From contig JNEM01014713.1 of the NCBI GenBank assembly GCA_000697335.1, positions 1-64,000 on the forward strand: a stretch of DNA of 64,000 nucleotides, written 5' to 3'. Position numbers and translations under genes: made by a program. The DNA comes from Conidiobolus incongruus B7586. Its lineage: Eukaryota > Entomophthoromycota > Entomophthoromycetes > Entomophthorales > Conidiobolaceae. Positions 38,030-49,601 of the stretch are shown one piece after another. Position 1 is the stretch's first letter. Every line of letters begins with the position of its first letter. The notes under the pieces were generated by a model. It was not told the origin of the DNA. It made no database searches and was given only the letters and a program-made list of their open reading frames with translations.

Positions 38030-39109
38030 ATTTTAAAACTATTTGATTAAATTGAATTATTTAAAAATGATAAATGATTTGGAAAGTTAGGAATTGGAGA
38101 GATTGCATACTAGTTTATATCATAATCAAATCTACTAAATCATGCCAGATTGAGTAATTTTTTATCATATGAGAATAAGCCATCCATTCCATGTCAATTC
38201 ATCTGAATTGATTCATATGATCATTAAAGAATATGATAAAAAGTTGAATTATCAATTATTTTTAGTTTAAACATAGGATTATATAAATATGTTTGAAATA
38301 ATTGTAACTTAGTAGTCTCATAAAATATACAAATATAAAATATTTTTAAAATTTCACAATAAAGTCAGTTATCAATATAACAAATACCAAATGGTGCAAG
38401 TTGAAATTATAAATGTATAATTGAAAATTTATTGATAATGTATTTGAAATTTAAAATATATTTAAGATTGACAATATTTATATATTAAAAAATATGATTT
38501 ATCTATATAATTTATTATACTAACCTACTATTGATATTAATATTATAGCTTAAGTAATTAATATATTTATTAAATGCTAATAATTTTTAATATGTATTAG
38601 ATTTACTTTGCACTTGACTATGAAATATTGTTTAATGTCAAATTCAAAACAATTGCTTAATATCTAAAATTAGTATTGAGTTCCTTAATAAAAAATAATC
38701 AACTCAATAAATACATTTTGCTTAGGTAACGATCAAGTTAAGGTCATTCATTTTCTATACATCCTTTGGACAAATATTATCCATATTCGTTAATACTGTA
38801 ATAAATCTAATATAAAATTATTAAATTTTGCTATTAATTATCTATCACAAATTGGAAAATAATAAAGTGAAATTAATGTTGGTATGAAGATCCCATAACG
38901 AAAATAATTCATTGAAAATTATAAATATATACAACTGAGTTTTCGAAAACGAGTCCAAAGTAATTTAATACAAATTTAACATTAGTAAGAATTAAAATAT
39001 ATTTAAATTGTCTATATTTTAAAACCATAATTACATTAAATATTAAAGAATAGTTTTAATCAAATAATAATTTATTGAAATAATCTTATGTTAGATATTC
39101 AATTTAAAA
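38030..39109. other. spacer between divergent PEX19 and MED21
   Basis: About 1.1 kb and AT-rich. It would carry both promoters. No gene or repeat is recognised. Confidence 0.4.
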
Positions 39110-39639
39110 ATGGATAGAATAACCCAATTACAAGACCATATTGATAGTTTATCCTTAATGTTCGTAAGTTGCATCGATTACTTGCACACGAAAGCTTCAA
39201 TGATATCGGATAATCCCAATGTTCCAGTGACGAAATCCAATGTAGATGCGGTGCCGGAGGAGGAGTTTCAGAAGGCGAAGTTGGAACTCGCTCAAGCTAT
39301 GTGTAACCATTCCAAACAAATTGACCAGTTGATTGATGCTTTGCCGGGCGGTACGGAAGAAAGTAAAATAGATGTAATAATTTAATTGTATATATTTGAA
39401 AGATTTATATAATTAATGTATTTTTAAACAGTTTTCAGTATTGCAAAATTTAAGTCAAAAGAATATTGAAGCTAATGAAGAGTATTTAAAACAGATAGAA
39501 ATTGCTAGTAAGTTACATTATTATCAATATAAACATTAAATCATGTATTAATTATTTAATATTTATTGTAGAGGAGTTATACGAATTAATTGATTCTACT
39601 TTACAAATTATTTTAAAAGATCAATTAGAGTCAATGTAA
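39110..39639 (+). CDS. MED21: Mediator middle-module subunit 21 (Srb7)
   Basis: Subunit of the RNA polymerase II Mediator, where it pairs with MED7. Three exons give about 135 residues, as in yeast Srb7 (140). The N-terminus MDRITQLQDHIDSLSLMFVS matches the family signature (DRLTQLQDxxDxLAxxF). It continues with SCIDYLHTKA, then VPEEEFQKAKLELAQAMCNHSKQ read in two parts, IDQLIDALPGGTEES, the second exon with LQNLSQKNIEANEEYLK and the third with ELYELIDSTLQIILKDQL. Long helices form the coiled coil. Introns begin GTAATAAT (after ID) and GTAAGTTA (after IA). The next gene follows 167 bp downstream in the same direction. Confidence 0.93.
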
Positions 39640-39806
39640 TTGATTTATATATTGATAATTGTATTTTAAATAAAGTTACCCAACTTCATAAAATTTATAT
39701 TCCCATAATTATAAATAAGCAATTACTTGATTTAAATTGATATATTATGAACGTCCCTAATTTATGATCATATTTGAATCATTCAAGCATAAATAAAGCT
39801 ATCATT

Positions 39807-40904
39807 ATGGAGTTCACAAATTTTAAAGATCAATTAATTCAATATATTAAAAGTCAGGAGAAAAATTCTGTAAAAGTTGTTAACTTGAGTTATAAGTTTT
39901 TAAATCAATATAAAAGTTTTAATCAGTTGGGAGATTTAGGTAATATATTATACATAACCAAAATTAATGCTAATATATTTTAAAAAGAATGGGAAGCTTT
40001 AGAATTAATATTTTTATCAAGTTTAGATATTAGTGATAGGGAATTAGCTAAAGTAATTTAATAATATTTATTATTGATATTGAATTCATTTTGTATTTTA
40101 GACTTGCTTAGACAAATTAAGTGTAAAATTTCCCAATTCTTTAAGAGTAAAGAGATTAAAGGGAATTTGGTTAGAGTCTGAGAGTCGATTTGAAGAAGCT
40201 AATACTATTTATGCTGAAAATTTAGTGGAATTAGAAACTCATTTGGTACTGTATATTTTCTATTTATGATATTAAGCAATTTTATTTATTCAATAATTTA
40301 GCCTTCTTTAAAAAGACAGATTGCAATCTTCAAGAGTCAGGGAAATATTTCAGATGCGATTAAAGCACTCTCCATGTATTTGGATATTCACTACCAAGAT
40401 CCTCAAGGCTGGTTGGAGCTCAGTAATCTCTATCTCTCAAAGTGCATGTACTCGCAAGCTGCTTTCTGCGTTGAGGAATTAATATTATTAGATCCCAATC
40501 AGCCTATTTATCATTTGAAATATGCTGAAGTAAATTTATAATATTTAATCATTTTATTTGATCATACTAATATGTTCATTAAATTAGATATTATACACAT
40601 TAGATCAATACAGCATGAGTTTGAAAGAATATTGTAGAGTTTTAGAACTTCAACCCAACTGCATCAGAGCCTTTTATGGTATCAAATTGGTAATTAAATA
40701 AGATATAATATTAAAAATTTATATTCATATTGATAATTATAGTGTTCTAAACATTTATTAAATCAAAGCCGATTTAACGATCCCAGTCAACCTAAAGATA
40801 CATTACAAAAGTTAGAACTAATGGCAACGGATCATTTATTGAATCGATATAGAGACACTCCCGAAAAACTGAATACCATTTTGAAACAATTTTTATCTTA
40901 TTGA
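39807..40904 (+). CDS. EMC2: ER membrane protein complex subunit 2 (TPR protein)
   Basis: Cytosolic TPR subunit of the EMC insertase. I start at the ATG at 39807 (MEFTNFKDQLIQYIKSQEK); an in-frame TTG upstream was ignored. Six exons give about 280 residues. Family blocks are LGDLEWEALELIFLSSLDI, CLDKLSVKFPNSLRVKRLKG, LESESRFEEANTIYAE, RQIAIFKSQGNISDAIKALS, YLDIHYQDPQGWLELSNLYL, AAFCVEELILLDPNQPIYHL, KYAE then LYTLDQYSMSLKEYCRVLEL, and QPNCIRAFYGIKL. These are the TPR helices known from EMC2, including the DxQGWLEL and PxNPxxHLRYAE-like motifs. Introns are about 50-65 nt. The gene ends in TGA. Confidence 0.9.
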
Positions 40905-41113
40905 TAGCTCTTAATATTAATAAATCATATATTAAATAACTATTTATTTATCATTTAGTTCTGTATCAATTAAATCAATTAGTTGATCAAAAAATTCATT
41001 TGATTATTTAAAATACTTATTAAAAATTCATTAAAGCTATAACTAATGATATTGAATGAATAGTTTGAAAATTACTTTTCTTTATAGTGCTCAATTAATT
41101 TAAAAATTTTCTT

Positions 41114-42216
41114 CTATATTTTTTTCTCTTTCTCTCTTAATAATAATTCGTAGTATTCATTCAAATCCAAGATGGATTGGTCTGAATTACTAGATTGGAA
41201 GAGTAGACCTTCTTCTTTAATATTAAATCCATCTTCAATGCTCAATTGAGCAATGTAAGCCTGGCCCAATATATCGATATTATTAAATAAACTAGAGGTA
41301 AGAGGGTGCCGTATCACAGGTGGCAATTCGGTCAATTGTAATAAATGCGCTTTCATCTCACGAAGCTCATATTGTTCAAATAATGACAGCGATAGTAAGA
41401 GAATATTGGGTAGCGTGATGAAAGTTGCTGGTGCTATGTTATTTGGAATGAATCCATGTGAAAATATCCAATTATCAATTTCTTTGGAAGCGTAGCTGAA
41501 AGTGAGACGAGTTGGGAAGTTTTGCTTGGTGCTATCAGAGAATAGATCTTGTTTAGGATATATACAGATACTTGATAATTGATATAATTGATTAAAGTCA
41601 GTCGTGGTGAATTCGGGCTCCCAGAAGCAGTTAAAGATTTCTCCGTGATTCAAAAGATCCATCATTGGAACTAACACAAAACTCAATTTCAGCTTTACAG
41701 AAATTTACAATGCGATCACTTCAAATCCACAATTCCCAAGTTATCTGATCTTTAATTGCTGAATCATAGAGTATTGTTGACGTAAGCTATTCCTTTGATG
41801 CATTAATGGAATATGGAGAGATGTACCTTCCAGTGCTTTTTGCTTTTTTCAGGTCAGCAAATTGATAAATTGAATTGAGTGAATAGTATATCAATAGTAG
41901 GCATCTCAGTCACATGTTCCAGTGTTGCCTTGATATAACTTATGTTTCATGATGAATAGTTTGAGAATAAATCTACCAGGAATGCACTGAACAGGGTTAA
42001 ACTGATCACTTACCATTTCCAGTCAATTTTGCCATTTGGAATCGTTAGATTCAATACAGTTTCAACTATTTAAGATCAAAGATGGCGGAATTGTAAGCCC
42101 AAAGGATTGATCAGATTGATCTAATTAGCAATCATATCCAATCTTGTCAGTATCTGCTATTTTGATGTTATTCTAAATCCTCATTTTTCCTTAAACCAGT
42201 TAATTAGATTTTTCAT
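41114..42216 (-). pseudogene. LSMT-type SET-domain lysine methyltransferase, 5' half decayed
   Basis: The 3' part (41114-41686) is a clean 190-codon frame with the SET pseudoknot motif PMMDLLNHGE and a later TFSYASKEIDNWIFSHGF block (Y...N..Y/L..GF), typical of the RKM/SETD family that methylates ribosomal and other proteins. Upstream to an ATG at 42216 the expected N-terminal parts can be read in pieces: MKNLINWFKEK, LTIPPSLILNS, HKLYQG, then KALEGTSLHIPLMHQR and LRQQYSMIQQL (the insert region). These are split by about six stops, mostly TGA, and by frame changes with no good splice sites to remove them. Conclusion: a dying host gene. Alternative: a shortened gene using the open 3' part, but this lacks the SAM-binding N-terminus. 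Confidence 0.65.
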
Positions 42217-42795
42217 TAATTGTGCTTAATTCACTAAAATAGTTGGTCACATTAAATTTACATTATGGAGATAAATAGGAAATATACAATATTATCACAA
42301 CACTTTTGAGATATTATATAATCTGAAAATCTCTGGTTATATAAATGATATATAGTATTGGGTTGAGAAATGAATTTCGATCCTAATATATAATTTTGGA
42401 TTAAAACATTATAAAACAAAAGCAAAATATAATATAGTATTGGAAATTCATGGGTTTCATAATTAACTAAAATAAATTTTCAAGTTCAGTTTTGATCTTG
42501 ATTACTAGCACAAATATAATGAAAGAGCAAATTTGCTTATATAAATGCTAAAATAAATTTAATTTTTTTAAATTTTGTTTTAACTTATTCTAAATATAAT
42601 ACAAAATACTAATTATTTAGAATATCAATATTTTCGATTAGTAGATATATATAATTTGATCTACAGTTTCTATATTTATTAACATATTTCCTTTAAATTA
42701 TTTATCAGAATATTTTTTTAATTCTGATATATCTATTAAAAGAATAAAGTCATTAGACAATATGTGATAAAATACTTTTAAATGAATTATATTAC
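42217..42795. other. AT-rich spacer
   Basis: Upstream flank of the SET pseudogene. Nothing else is seen. Confidence 0.4.
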
Positions 42796-43192
42796 AATTT
42801 CGATGATAATGACGTCCGTAATTGTGGGAGGAAATAGACCTTTAGAGCTTAAACGGGGAATCACCAGTGGTAAACTATAGATTACCACAAAGTTGTTGGA
42901 AATTAATGGGATTCACCAAATGAGGTGAAAATGGCTTACTGTAAATTGGGTACTTCAAGTAAAATAAATATCTCGTGCTCGTCACAACTCAATACTTTTG
43001 TGAGGGTTACAAGAAAAACTTAGAGACTGGATGCTTTTGATTTGAATATAGAATAGATGTGTTTATTAGTTCATTCATGATAATCTTATATTAGAGTTCA
43101 GGAAATGGGTATTCTCCAATGTGACTTTTTAATTCAATGTGGTAATCGCAGTTTCTTGAGTGATTGACAAAATTATTTCTCATCAATAACAA
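42796..43192 (+). repeat. dispersed repeat R, copy 2
   Basis: Same orientation as the copy at 8390-8845 and about 60 bp shorter through an internal loss after ATGTGTTTATTAGTT. The left half matches closely (GGAAATAGACCTTTAGAGC; AATCACCAGTGGTAAAC; AAAAACTTAGAGACTGGAT). The frame is broken. The right end ends near ATTATTTCTCATCA as in the other two copies, which fixes a common right boundary. Confidence 0.6.
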
Positions 43193-44073
43193 TTTGAATA
43201 ATTAAGATTGCTGATTGAATATATATATATATATCAAAAATCTTGATTTAAAATTGGCACTCAATTACTTCAATATAAATTGTAACACAATATATAATAA
43301 AATAATTCATTTTTTGAATCTAATTTTATAGCCATATAATATTATGTTGTTTAAAGGTAATATATTTTTCACTTATATATATATTATTAATTAATTTTTA
43401 TTGTTTATCACTACAGATGAATCATCAATCAAAAATATGTTGATAAAATTTATATTAATAATCATTCAAAGTGTAGTGAAATTTAATAAGTAGAATTAAA
43501 CATGTTTTTCAATGCATTTTAGACAAAAATTTGAAATGTGGAATTTTGATATTTAAGCGATTACTGGGTAAAAATCTAATAATCTTCAAATTTAATACAT
43601 AGTTTGATAATATCATGCTTAAATATTGATTATGTTAATTTTTAAATATTTAAATGTCTAACTAAATATTTTTAATACATTAGCTAATTTTGGTTTTATT
43701 TATGAAATATATTCATTAAATATCAATATTTTTATGATAAGTATTATAATAAATTATAATAGATTATCCTAGCAAAAGCTTTGTTAATATTGCAAAATCA
43801 TAAGTTTAAAATTATGAAAATAATTGTATATTGAATATGGCTTAATTCCTGGTTCCCAGCTTGATGCCATAAAATAATTAGAATAAGCTAATATTTAATT
43901 CACTATGTATAAAAACAAACAATAATTATGAAACCACAATATAATTTTAATTATAAAATTAATTTGAATTCATATTAAAAAATATTTAATGAATAGAAAT
44001 TTGACAAATTTATTTCTAAATTTGATAAATATTCAAAATATAACTTGAATTTTAAATGAATTCTAATAATGGA
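43193..44073. other. AT-rich spacer
   Basis: Contains a short (AT)n run near 43218 and lies downstream of the CCA1 gene. No gene is seen. Confidence 0.4.
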
Positions 44074-46356
44074 TTAATTTTGTTTTTTTTGCTGGGCTAA
44101 TGCCTCATATTCTAACATGACTAACTTGTTCAAACGATCCATCTCTTCTGGATCACTGTACTTTTGTACTACCCATTGCTCGCATTCGGTTTTGGTACCA
44201 TTGGGATTCAAAAGACACCAATCTCTGACACCTTGATTAATATGACCGATAATTTTACCTGGCTTGATGTTAAGAAGCTTGGAGATATCTTTACCCTAAT
44301 TGATATAAATTACTTAATAAATTAATAAATGCAGCTACTGATCTTACTGATAATGGTAAAGGAATGCTATAACTCATTCCAAGGTTTTCGTCATGGATAT
44401 ATTGCATTGTCTTAGTATAATCATCCAAAATTGATTGGAATTTATCTACAATGAAAAAAATTATTATTGAATACATTTTTAATTGTTGGCTAAATAATAC
44501 CTCTATCTAAAACCTCTTTATCATTGATTAATGGAGTCAACTTATAAATTGTATCATAAAGGATGACAACTGGCCAGAGTTTTTTGGTTTGGAAAATAAA
44601 ATTACCAAGCTTTACTCTATCCAAAATGGAACCGTGCAAATATCTCATTTGGTCTAAAATAAGGGATCCATTGGATAATGTATGGATAGTATCAATAACC
44701 TGATTGGTAATCTGAAGACTTTGTAAGTAATATCATTATCGTATGATATATTGTAATACCTTTAAACTATTGATACAGATCATGCTAACCAAAGGAGTGG
44801 TTTTGGCTTTTTTAGGGATTTGAACGTTGATACGATCAAAAGGTAGCAAATAGGAACCCAATAAGATTTCTAAAATGTTTTCATTGAATACATTATAATG
44901 AGACTCCATCAAACTAACAGGAAGTCGGAAGCCATCGAAAATATTGTTAGGTCCTTTATACTGAGAGCTATTGATCAGCCTATACAGTATATGATTAAAG
45001 TTAAAATTTGATGAAAAGAATTAGGTAATTTACCAATAGGCAAGACGGGAAGCATTCAAAGCATAAGTATAGGGTTTAATATTTGCATCATTTGGGAGAT
45101 CAATAGTGGAAGGGTCAAACAAACTAGGATATAATCCTAAGTTATATAATGATTCAAGAGCAATTAAGGGGTTGGGACCTAAATTATTTAAATTAATATT
45201 CTACTTGGCTGATATTGTTTAAAATTATTTACCTTTTAACATTTTAGTTAATTCTGTACAAACTCTTTCTTTACTAATTTTTTGGACCAAGGCATCCTAA
45301 AAATGATTATCAGTATAAGATGCTTGATGACATTTTGCTTGATATTACTTTAATCTCAGGCAGTTGGATAGTATTTTCAATCTGTTTCAAAATAGTAAAA
45401 CTAAACCTGGAAGCGAATCGAATCACTCTTAAAACCCTTAAAGGATCATCCAAGAACGTTTCTTTGGGTTCTAATGGAGTTCTAATAATTTTATCCTTTA
45501 AATCTTCTAATCCCTAATAAATAATCCAATTAATATAACATATTATTGAATGATATTATAATAATATACTTTATGAGTGAAATCTTCTACTAAACCAGTA
45601 TTTAAATTGTAGAATAGTGCATTGATGGTAATATCACGACGTAATGCATCTTCCCAAGGTGTACCAAATTGCTATAAACAACAAATTAACGCAGATATTT
45701 AAACAAAAAAATGAGATAGACTTACAACTGATTCAGGAATACGACTATCAGTATTATAGGTCTCACTCCTTAAATGAACGAAATCAATTGCCATGCCCTC
45801 GTAATGAGTGGTTGCAGTTTCTAAATGCTTGGATTTATCAGGGTTGGAAGCAATTTTACCAATGGAAGCTTTATGAATGATTTTATTCTGGAGCATGTAC
45901 TGACTGAAATATTGTGCGAATTGGTATCCTGTCATTGAATCGATGGCTACGTCGATGTCATCACTCTCTTTACCTAATAACTACATTATATTGTTAATAA
46001 GAGTTATTCTGTAAAATGGAATGATGTACTTTATCTCTAACCCAACCACCAGCAAATCTCAATTGAGTAGGTTTTATGTTAGGATTTTTTTCATTGATAA
46101 ATTTTACAATATTCAACAATAATTGAGAAAATTTGATTTCTTTTTCATTTAAACGAATGCCTTTAAAAGTAATAGGTTCTAAAGACCCCATCCTCTTAGG
46201 TTTAGGTGAATTATCGGGGGAGCTGGATAAACTTCTTTTTAACTGAATTTTGTTAATATTTGATTGAATGTAAAATTGTTTGAGTAATTTGGAATCAAGT
46301 CTTCTAATAAGCTGATTCATTATCTTTTTTAATTTGACCCATCCCTTCACATTCAT
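44074..46356 (-). CDS. CCA1: tRNA CCA nucleotidyltransferase
   Basis: Adds or repairs the 3' CCA of tRNAs in cytosol, nucleus and mitochondria. Class II motifs appear in order: RFAGGWVRDKV; LLGKESDDIDVAIDSM with the catalytic DxD; HYEGMAIDFVHLR; FGTPWEDALRRDITINALFYN (RRD); VEDFTHKGLEDL; then TFLDDPLRVLRVIRFASRF (ExxR-like template motif). The C-terminal half is helical (LEVLLG-like segments, DKFQSILDDYTKT) and ends ALAQQKKQN. About nine exons, roughly 560 residues, near yeast Cca1. Two in-frame starts, ATG at 46356 and ATG at 46320, precede a basic, Ser-rich leader (NQLIRRLDSKLLKQF, then KRSLSSS), fitting dual targeting by alternative starts as in yeast CCA1. Confidence 0.93.
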
Positions 46357-47013
46357 TTATAACTTTGTGTAATCCCGGTTTTTCATAAGAATTTATGGGA
46401 TTATAGAATTGAATTCAAATGATAAACCCTAAATCAGAAGTTTTATTCAAGGAATTCCATTTTTATTATAATGATAACTAGAAAATTTAGATTATTAGAA
46501 ACAATTAATGGATAAATTATAATTAGCTAAAATTATAATTGTATTGATTTATTCTGATTGAAATATGATTAGTTCATTTTGCTTATCAAAGTTTAGAATT
46601 GAGTGATGTAAACAACAAATTTGAATTTTTCAAAAATTGATCTAAAAATTGAATGCAAATATTATAAAAATATTATTTATACCCTATAGAAAAAGTTATG
46701 CTTTCATTTATAAATATCCTGGTTAATCACTAAATACCAAATTATTTTGATGTAAGGAGTTATTAAACATAGCACTATTCAAAAATTCTTTCCAACTTAT
46801 TGGAATTGATATTAAAAAATATTGTTTTCATTTTACGATGAGTGTTAATTAAATAATGGATAATCTAAAACCTGTAATTTGTTCAAGATTCTTCATTTAC
46901 AAAGTGAAGTAATCCCATAAACGTAAAGCACATTAAGTAACTTTATATTGAGTTATGAAATGCTAAATAAAATAATCCAAAATGATCATTGTTATCATAA
47001 AAATACAATAAAA
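46357..47013. other. divergent spacer between CCA1 and the LSM-like gene
   Basis: About 650 bp and AT-rich. No gene is recognised. An ATG at 46960 opens an 18-codon in-frame extension of the next gene that I did not adopt as its start. Confidence 0.4.
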
Positions 47014-47348
47014 ATGGACGATAGCAATATTGCTAATGAACAAGCTAATATAATTGAAGAACCTGCGATAAGAGCTCAGAGCAGAGAAAAAAGTTTAAAA
47101 CTAATGATTAAATTATGTAAAATAAAACCTAGTGTGAAGGTTGAAATGAATGATGGGTACTATTTAATTCAATGATATATTCAATAGTTGCTCATTAATT
47201 TTATAGGGTGGTTATCAAAGGAATATTGGAAGGTAGTGATAGACTAAATCAATACTTAAAACTGAATCAAGTAACAACACCTGGTGGCAAGTATGAAAAC
47301 TGTGTAATTAGATGGAATGATATTATTATGCTTCATATTGAAGATTAA
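47014..47348 (+). CDS. small LSM/Sm-fold protein, subfamily unclear
   Basis: Two exons; a 51 nt intron opens GTACTATT after the sequence for KVEMNDG and closes TTTTATAG, giving about 95 residues from the ATG at 47014 (AAAATGG context). The Sm1 motif reads VKVEMNDGVVIKGILEGSDRL, split across the intron, then NQYLKLNQV. The Sm2-like part is CVIRWNDIIMLHIED. Ahead lies REKSLKL, like the KESILDL of Lsm7, but the loop and the C-terminus are shorter and less typical. It could be Lsm7, NAA38/Mak31 or another Sm-like protein. Known LSM proteins form RNA-binding rings, and NAA38 sits in the NatC acetyltransferase. Which applies is open. It converges on RPA34, 100 bp away. Confidence 0.6.
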
Positions 47349-47448
47349 ACAGATTAAAAGAGTATTGAAATAAAATAAGGAATAATTTCTGATTAAAGTA
47401 TATTAAATGATTATATATATTGTATAACTGGAGTTGAATAAAATACTT

Positions 47449-48234
47449 CTATTGTTTGGATTTTTTAAATTTCTTGGATTTAGAGTGTCTAGGTTTTGAT
47501 TCTGTGCTGGCTTCTTGGGATTGAATATTGTCTTTTTTAGCTTTTTTAGATGGAGTACCATTAGAGTGACTGTAGTTCAACTTGGTATTGCCTAAAATGA
47601 GGGTGTTAATCATTATTCCAATTGATATTATTAATATATTTTTACTTGAGGAGTCACTGTAAATTTGAGGAGGCTGTTGAGGAGGAACAAAAGGTTCTTT
47701 GAGCAAATCTTGAGCAAGTTTATCAGTATTAGGAATATCCACACTCCTGATTAAATGAAATATTCTATCAAAGGGTTGTTCAACTAAAGTCATAATTCAT
47801 TAATAAGTTAAAAATATCAAGTAATAATCAATAATGTTCACCAATCTCAAATTTGTTACTATCTTCAGAGACAGGTAAGAGACAGGCCAATTGCTCAGCT
47901 TCTTCTCCCAAATTTTGATCGAGTTCCATTTTTTCAGTCTGGGGCTTGAAGCTTCTCTCAATAATTTTATGTCCCTTTAAGTCATCGACAATTGAGGGAA
48001 TGGGGCCTTGAAAATCTTCAATGTTAAAAGTTCTACCGACGAGTTTATGTAAATCAAACTGAAACAAATGATATTAATTTAATGAATTAATGGATATATT
48101 GAAAAATGGCATACTTGTTCAGGAACTCTCAATAACCACAGCTCTTTATTATTACTACTTAAATTTTCAACATTAAAAATTTCATTCTCATTATTTTTAA
48201 AACTGGAAAATCCTTTGGGTATTTGAGTACTCAT
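47449..48234 (-). CDS. RPA34: RNA polymerase I subunit RPA34 (PAF49-like)
   Basis: Partner of RPA49 in the TFIIF-like heterodimer of RNA polymerase I. The N-terminus reads IPKGFSSFK, then ELWLLRVPEQFDLHKLVGR; yeast Rpa34 has IPDGFKKCK and VWLIKFPSNVDISKL at the same places. Then come CLLPVSEDSNKFEI (compare LLVPSESKESLKI) and VEQPFDRIFHLIRSVDIPN (compare LQFDKVFSVSETAKIP). The tail is very Lys/Ser-rich and ends KKFKKSKQ, as expected for this nucleolar subunit. Four exons, about 220 residues. The order and spacing of motifs, more than overall identity, support the call. It is divergent from the next gene, with 218 bp between starts. Confidence 0.82.
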
Positions 48235-48452
48235 TTTTAATTTACTCTATTCACAAAATTAAAATATATTGAATGATACCTTTTTATAAAAATATCCTTT
48301 TAAATTTGAACATTGAAATAGTTATGGGATTTTCATCCATTTAATTAATAATAAATCAAAGATCAATGTGATTAAATTTCAAGTCATAAAAAACTAAATT
48401 AAAAAATATCAATCTACTTTATATATTAACATATATTATAATACAAAAAATA

Positions 48453-49508
48453 ATGGAATCGTCAGAAATAGTTTTCAAATCTAGAAAATCGAAAAATAAT
48501 TTGAGAAAGAGAAAACCTCAAGAAGAGCAAAATTCTGATGAACCTGAAATAGCGTAAGTTAAAATTGCATTTACAGATATAGTAGTTGATATTAATTTGC
48601 AATAAAGAGAAAATATTTCAAATATTTTAGAGTTGAGGAAATTAAAACAAAGGGTAAAGGGTACCCAAATTGAGACTATAGCTAAAGGAGAAGAAAATTT
48701 CAAGGACAAAGAAAATGAAAAGTAAATTAGAACACTACAACTTATTTTTGGTGTCGCTTATATATTTCATGTCACTAGGGAAGAAGAGAGTCAAGCTAGA
48801 AAATTATCAAAATTTCAAAATTTTACTCAACAAACTCAATTTGACGAAGTTGACAAACCTCTGTATTCGAATATGAATATTATATTATATTATAATTACT
48901 AAATAGTTGAATTAGTATGAAACCTGAAGATGAAGCGACAAAAAAGCAGAAGAAATTAAAACCTAATTCTAATGCTTTCGAAGATAATTCTCAAGAACAA
49001 GAAAATTCTAATGGAATAACAGTAAATAATTTTAAAACTATGTTTTAAAATATATTAATTATTCTCAGAAACAAAATAATGAAAATGTACTCAACTCAGT
49101 TTCAATGTTAACATGCATTGAAGAGGTAGACCTTGGTATAGAGTAACATAGTAACCATATCAAACTATAATTAGTTATTCATTACATTATTTTCATTAGG
49201 TCTAGATTGAAAAATATTGAAGAAACTGAAAAAGCTAAAAGAGATTTACTACTACAAAAAGATCAAAAGGCAAGTGTATTATCAATATAATATTCAACTA
49301 GTAATATTAATTTTTATATTAGCCTATTGATGAATTAGCAGGTAATCAAAAATACCACAATTATAATGAATATATTATAATAGTGGGTTTAGGGATTAAA
49401 ACATACCACTCCAAAGGTAAAATGGATCAACCGCGCGTAGATTATAGCACAGGAGCCACTGATTCTCAAGTTATGGATCAATTTAAAAAACGTACAAGAC
49501 GTCATTGA
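48453..49508 (+). CDS. TLS1/HCA59 (C9orf78) family splicing-associated protein
   Basis: Nuclear protein family; S. pombe Tls1 acts with Brr2-linked splicing and telomere silencing, and C9orf78 is a human spliceosome component. The first exon is basic (MESSEIVFKSRKSKNNLRKR). If the first intron runs from GTAAGTTA to the AAG before AGAAAATATT, the second exon reads ENISNILELRKLKQRVKGTQ, the family block. Later exons give CIEEVDLGIES followed by RLKNIEETEKAKRDLLLQ, matching IPEVDLGIDAKIKNI in C9orf78, and the C-terminus ATDSQVMDQFKKRTRRH resembles the usual DDYHYEKFKKMNRRY end. There are about seven exons; exact splice sites of the middle ones are less sure. Confidence 0.78.
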
Positions 49509-49601
49509 TTGAATTTGTTTAATCAATTGTCAGCAATTTTGGGTTAAAAATAAATTTTATAAGAGATTAATAATTAATTTTATTATTAAATTTCTGGTTA
49601 T

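Noticed and set aside
41690-42216. TGA read as tryptophan in the SET gene, i.e. a variant genetic code
   Set aside because: Most stops there are TGA and some fall near expected Trp sites, but EMC2 and the TLS1-like gene end on TGA at the family's normal C-terminus, and frame changes are present as well. Plain gene decay explains it better.
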